Assembly: GCA_001796045.1 (NCBI GenBank) | Contig: MGLN01000078.1 | Location: 8,953-17,036 of the forward strand | DNA length: 8,084 bases | Direction: 5' to 3' | DNA from: Caulobacterales bacterium RIFOXYB1_FULL_67_16 | GTDB taxonomy: Bacteria > Pseudomonadota > Alphaproteobacteria > Caulobacterales > Caulobacteraceae | Part shown: positions 5,903 to 8,084 of the stretch, piece by piece | Numbering within the stretch: position 1 is the stretch's first letter | How the letters are laid out: each line of letters begins with the position of its first letter | Program-made: the position numbers and the translations under genes | The notes under the pieces: model-generated | The model's input: the letters and a program-made list of their open reading frames with translations, nothing else | What the model was told of the DNA's origin: nothing | Databases searched by the model: none

Positions 5903-6769
5903 TCAGATCGCGTTTAGGGGCAGGCGCAGATAGCGCTGTCCGCCGGCGTCCGGCGGCGGAAGGTCGCCGGCGCGGATGTTGACCTGGAGCGACGGCAGGA
6001 TCAGCTGGGGCGCGCCCAGGGTGGCGTCGCGAGCTTCGCGCATGGCCACGAAATCCTCTTCCGAAACACCGCCGCCGATGTGGATGTTGTGGGCGCGCTG
6101 ATCGGCGACGGTGGTTTCAAAGCGGTAGTCGGTGCGGCCCTGCGGCAGATAGTCGTGGCCGACGAAGATGCGGGTGTCGTCGGGCAGGGCCAGCAGGCGC
6201 TGGATCGACCGATACAGGGTGCGGGCGTCGCCGCCGGGGAAGTCCGTGCGGGCGGTGCCGTAGTCCGGCATGAACAGGGTATCGCCGGTGAAGACCGCGT
6301 CGCCGATCCGATAGCTGATACAGGCGGGCGTATGGCCCGGGGTGTGGATCACCTGGACCGACAGGTCGCCCAGAGCGAAGACGTCGCCGTCGCCGTAAAG
6401 GTGATCGAATACCCGGCCGTCGCTGCGCACGTCGTCGGCGCCGAACAGGGGGGCGAAGGTCGCCTGGACCTCGGTGATATGGGCGCCGATGCCGATGGAG
6501 ACGCCCGTTGCGCGCCGAAGATGGGCGGCGGCCGTCAGATGGTCCGCATGGGCGTGGGTCTCGAGCGTCAGGGCCAGGGTCAGGCCCGCCGCCTCCAGCG
6601 CCGCCATGACGGCGTCGATGGATCGGGTCGAGGTGCGGGCGGAGGCGGCCTCGAAATCCAGGACCGGGTCGATGATCGCCGCCATGCCGGTGGCGGGGTC
6701 GCTGACCAGATAGGTCACAGTATGGGTCGCGGGGTCGAAGAAACCGCGAACGTCGGGGTGTTGGGCCAT
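5903..6769 (-). CDS. Metallo-beta-lactamase-fold persulfide dioxygenase (ETHE1/Blh-like)
   Basis: A 288-aa cytoplasmic metallo-beta-lactamase-fold protein. It opens with GFFDPATHTVTYLVSDPATG and IIDPVLDF, typical of the ETHE1/Blh persulfide dioxygenase group. The metal motif is H72-A-H74-A-D76-H77, with HTPGHTPA (H146), FTGDTLF (D163) and GHDY (H205). By analogy with human ETHE1, H72, H146 and D163 would bind a single Fe(II). The expected reaction oxidises glutathione persulfide with O2 to sulfite. AGGAG (complement of 6778-6782) sits 8 bases before the ATG. The gene is divergent from bigR across the shared operator, which points to BigR control and a persulfide substrate and argues against glyoxalase II. 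Unlike Xylella/Agrobacterium Blh it lacks the N-terminal DUF442 domain; the rhodanese is encoded separately across the operator. It ends 4 bases from the convergent pdeA stop. Confidence 0.9.
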   Translation of the reverse strand: MAQHPDVRGFFDPATHTVTYLVSDPATGMAAIIDPVLDFEAASARTSTRSIDAVMAALEAAGLTLALTLETHAHADHLTAAAHLRRATGVSIGIGAHITEVQATFAPLFGADDVRSDGRVFDHLYGDGDVFALGDLSVQVIHTPGHTPACISYRIGDAVFTGDTLFMPDYGTARTDFPGGDARTLYRSIQRLLALPDDTRIFVGHDYLPQGRTDYRFETTVADQRAHNIHIGGGVSEEDFVAMREARDATLGAPQLILPSLQVNIRAGDLPPPDAGGQRYLRLPLNAI

Positions 6770-6791
6770 GGAAAAGGCTCCTTTCGCGCTT

Positions 6792-6834
6792 CAACATATT
6801 AGATATTGCTAATTTAGCAAGTTCGAATATATTG
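6792..6834. promoter_or_regulatory. BigR operator: large AT-rich palindrome with mirrored divergent promoters
   Basis: The dyad axis is T6813. The core TTGCTAA-T-TTAGCAA (6806-6820) is perfect. Outward, ATATT (6796-6800) pairs with AATAT (6826-6830) and CAA (6792-6794) with TTG (6832-6834), giving 17 of 21 complementary pairs. Rightward: -35-like TTGCTA (6806-6811), 16 bp, -10-like TATATT (6828-6833). Leftward, at the mirror positions: TTGCTA (complement of 6815-6820), 16 bp, TATGTT (complement of 6793-6798). A dimeric ArsR-family repressor bound here would block both promoters. The stretch is strikingly AT-rich compared with its surroundings. Confidence 0.82.
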
Positions 6835-6840
6835 CCCCTC

Positions 6841-7173
6841 ATGATCGACCTTCAAACCATCGGACTTGAGCGTTTCCAGGCCAGCGCAGGCGAGGCGGCG
6901 GCTCTGTTGCGCGCCCTCTCCAACGAGAAGCGGCTGATGATCCTGTGTCAGCTGGGCGAGGGTGAACTGTCGGTCGGTCAGCTGCTGCCGCTGGTCGGCC
7001 TGTCGCAGTCGGCCCTGTCCCAGCATCTGGCCAAGCTGCGGGACGAGGCCCTGGTGTCCACGCGGCGCGACGGCACCACCGTCTTTTATCGCATCGCCGA
7101 TCCGGCGGTCCTGAAGGTGATCGCCGTCCTGGCCGCAATCTATTGTCCCCCTGCCGCTTCAGAGAAGGAATGA
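6841..7173 (+). CDS. bigR: BigR/SqrR-type persulfide-sensing ArsR-family repressor
   Basis: A 110-aa winged-helix protein of the ArsR/SmtB family. The early helix is ALLRALSNEKRLMILCQL (21-38), the recognition helix lies in LSQSALSQHLAKLRDEALV (54-72), and the wing is TRRDGTTVFYRI (74-85). The cysteines are C36 in MILCQL and C102 in AIYCPP. Their 66-residue separation equals that of C42/C108 in BigR and C41/C107 in SqrR, where persulfide or polysulfide links the two thiols and releases DNA. There is no metal-binding ELCVCDL-type motif, so it should not be an arsenic or zinc sensor. It heads the rightward operon and should repress itself and the divergent dioxygenase from the palindrome just upstream. 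The ATG at 6841 has no Shine-Dalgarno, and the -10-like TATATT predicts transcription starting at or next to it, so the mRNA may be leaderless. A TTG at 6832 is a less likely start. Confidence 0.92.
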   Translation: MIDLQTIGLERFQASAGEAAALLRALSNEKRLMILCQLGEGELSVGQLLPLVGLSQSALSQHLAKLRDEALVSTRRDGTTVFYRIADPAVLKVIAVLAAIYCPPAASEKE

Positions 7174-7177
7174 TCCG

Positions 7178-7714
7178 ATGAGCGTCCTGGCTCCCCTGTC
7201 CCCGGCCGAGGTTTCGCGCCGCCTGATCAACAACAGCGCCGTCCTGATCGACATTCGTGAACCGGACGAGTTTGCGCGCGAACACGTATTGGGCGCCGTC
7301 CATACGCCCCTGTCTCGCTTTGACGAGTCCTGGCGCACCATTACAGACGGGCGCGATGTGATCTTCACCTGCCGGACCGGAAATCGGACCGGCGTCAATT
7401 GCAATCGCCTGGCGGCCCAGGTTCCGGGCCAGGCCTATGTTCTGGACGGTGGTCTCGAGGCCTGGAAGGCGCAGGGCCTGGCGACCCGCACCGACCGGTC
7501 CAAGCCCATCGAGCTGATGCGGCAGGTGCAGATGACGGCCGGGGGTCTGATCCTGATCGGAGCGGCCCTGGGTCTGCTGGTGCATCCCGCCTTCTGGGGC
7601 CTGTCCGCCTTCGTCGGCGCCGGCCTGTTCGTTGCGGGGGCCACCGGCTTCTGCGGCATGGCGCGTCTGCTGGCCGTCATGCCCTGGAACAGAAACGCGG
7701 CTGGAGTCGCCTGA
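7178..7714 (+). CDS. Rhodanese-DUF2892 membrane protein
   Basis: A 178-aa two-domain protein. Residues ~5-105 form a rhodanese domain: LIDIREPDEFAREHV (23-37), an active-site loop C65-R-T-G-N-R70 and LDGGLEAWKAQG (89-100). C65 should carry the sulfane sulfur as a persulfide during transfer to or from thiols. Residues ~112-172 form a DUF2892 inner-membrane domain with two hydrophobic segments (about 120-137 and 140-158) and the signature TGFCGMARLLAVMPWN, including C159. The catalytic domain is predicted to sit on the cytoplasmic membrane face. AAGGA (7165-7169) precedes the ATG by 8 bases and overlaps the end of bigR, whose stop is only 4 bases upstream, so the two genes share an mRNA. In context it would handle persulfide sulfur beside the dioxygenase and deliver sulfur species near the exporter encoded next; that last step is inference. 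Confidence 0.92.
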   Translation: MSVLAPLSPAEVSRRLINNSAVLIDIREPDEFAREHVLGAVHTPLSRFDESWRTITDGRDVIFTCRTGNRTGVNCNRLAAQVPGQAYVLDGGLEAWKAQGLATRTDRSKPIELMRQVQMTAGGLILIGAALGLLVHPAFWGLSAFVGAGLFVAGATGFCGMARLLAVMPWNRNAAGVA

Positions 7715-7718
7715 CGCC

Positions 7719-8084
7719 ATGACGACCGACCTATTGACCCTCGGCTTGGCTGGCTTCAGCGGCGGGATCGTCGCCCTGCTGTTGACCCTGTTCGGGGGCG
7801 GTGGTTCGGTGCTGGCGGTGCCGCTGCTGCTCTATCTGGTGGGCGTACAAGACCCGCATGTCGCCATCGGCGTCTCGGGGGCGGGGGTGTCTCTGAACGC
7901 CCTGACCGCCCTGACCGGCCAGGCGAGGGCCGGGCGGGTGCGCTGGCCCTGCGCCATCCTGTTCGCCGTCACCGGGGCGGCGGGGGCCTGGTTCGGGTCG
8001 TCCCTGGCCAAGATGATTGACGGCCATCAGCTTCTGCTGATCTTCGCCGTCGCCATGGCGGCGGTGGGTTTGTCGATGCTGCGG
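7719..8084 (+). CDS. TauE/SafE-family sulfite/anion exporter (5' part)
   Basis: The first 122 codons of a TauE/SafE (TSUP, PF01925) membrane transporter; the gene runs off the window in frame. Visible are a first hydrophobic segment (about 5-25), the family glycine motif FGGGGSVLAVPLLLYLVG (25-42), HVAIGVSGAGVSLNALTAL (47-65), a basic loop RAGRVRW (70-76), and further membrane segments at about 77-95 and 104-122. Family members export sulfite, sulfoacetate or related organosulfur anions. The ATG follows the rhodanese stop by 4 bases, with GGAG (7703-7706) 12 bases upstream, so it is the third gene of the bigR operon. With a persulfide dioxygenase making sulfite next door, sulfite export is the most reasonable role. 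Whether sulfide:quinone oxidoreductase or other sulfur genes follow cannot be seen. Confidence 0.9.
   Translation, partial: MTTDLLTLGLAGFSGGIVALLLTLFGGGGSVLAVPLLLYLVGVQDPHVAIGVSGAGVSLNALTALTGQARAGRVRWPCAILFAVTGAAGAWFGSSLAKMIDGHQLLLIFAVAMAAVGLSMLR

Noticed and set aside
5940..5956. Hairpin CCGCCGG-CGT-CCGGCGG as a pdeA terminator
   Set aside because: Only 7 bp with a 3-base loop, no T-run on either strand, and it lies within the dioxygenase coding sequence; probably codon-driven.
6839..7720. Antisense open frame (293 codons) covering bigR and the rhodanese gene
   Set aside because: It spans two clearly coding genes and their junction on the other strand and has shadow-type composition.
1..8084. 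CRISPR array, insertion sequence, tRNA/rRNA or horizontally acquired island
   Set aside because: No spaced identical repeats, transposase motifs, terminal inverted repeats or RNA gene signatures seen; composition is even except for the short AT-rich bigR operator.

Overview
The window looks like chromosome from a Caulobacteraceae-type alphaproteobacterium, with Brevundimonas or Caulobacter most likely. The reasons are the very high GC with strong G/C bias at third codon positions, tight gene packing, a PAS-GEDEF-EAL protein matching Caulobacter PdeA, and a BigR-type persulfide regulon. This placement is inferred from gene content and not from a marker gene. No mobile element, rRNA, tRNA or CRISPR array is visible.

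Layout: (1) Positions 1-218 hold the 3' end of a flavodoxin-like NADPH-dependent FMN reductase, reading right. It converges on a leftward cold-shock protein gene (303-515) that has its own intrinsic terminator (249-277) and a leader/promoter region of about 235 bp containing a tandem repeat. (2) A 64-aa conserved-looking orphan protein (752-946) abuts, stop codon to stop codon, a leftward two-gene operon. That operon encodes a DUF1800 protein followed by a Tat-exported DUF1501 protein, joined by an ATGA overlap. (3) Divergent from it, a RimJ/RimL-like GNAT acetyltransferase and a c-di-GMP phosphodiesterase (PdeA-like) run rightward as a likely operon. (4) The last 2.2 kb is a sulfide/persulfide detoxification locus. 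A leftward metallo-beta-lactamase-fold persulfide dioxygenase is divergent from a rightward operon of bigR (two-cysteine ArsR-family sensor), a rhodanese fused to a DUF2892 membrane domain, and a TauE/SafE sulfite exporter cut by the window end.

How the genes work together: in region 4, BigR should repress both directions from one large AT-rich palindrome (6792-6834) until persulfide joins its two cysteines. The induced proteins then oxidise persulfide to sulfite (dioxygenase), move sulfane sulfur (rhodanese) and export the sulfite (TauE/SafE). In region 3 the phosphodiesterase would lower c-di-GMP. Its GEDEF domain is a degenerate cyclase that in the Caulobacter homologue acts as a GTP-sensing activator. 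The DUF1800/DUF1501 pair is widespread but has no established function, and is the least understood part of the window. Nothing here amounts to a clearly new system. The most distinctive signals are the mirror-symmetric bigR operator/promoter, the sulfur-gene arrangement, and the repeats in front of the cold-shock gene.
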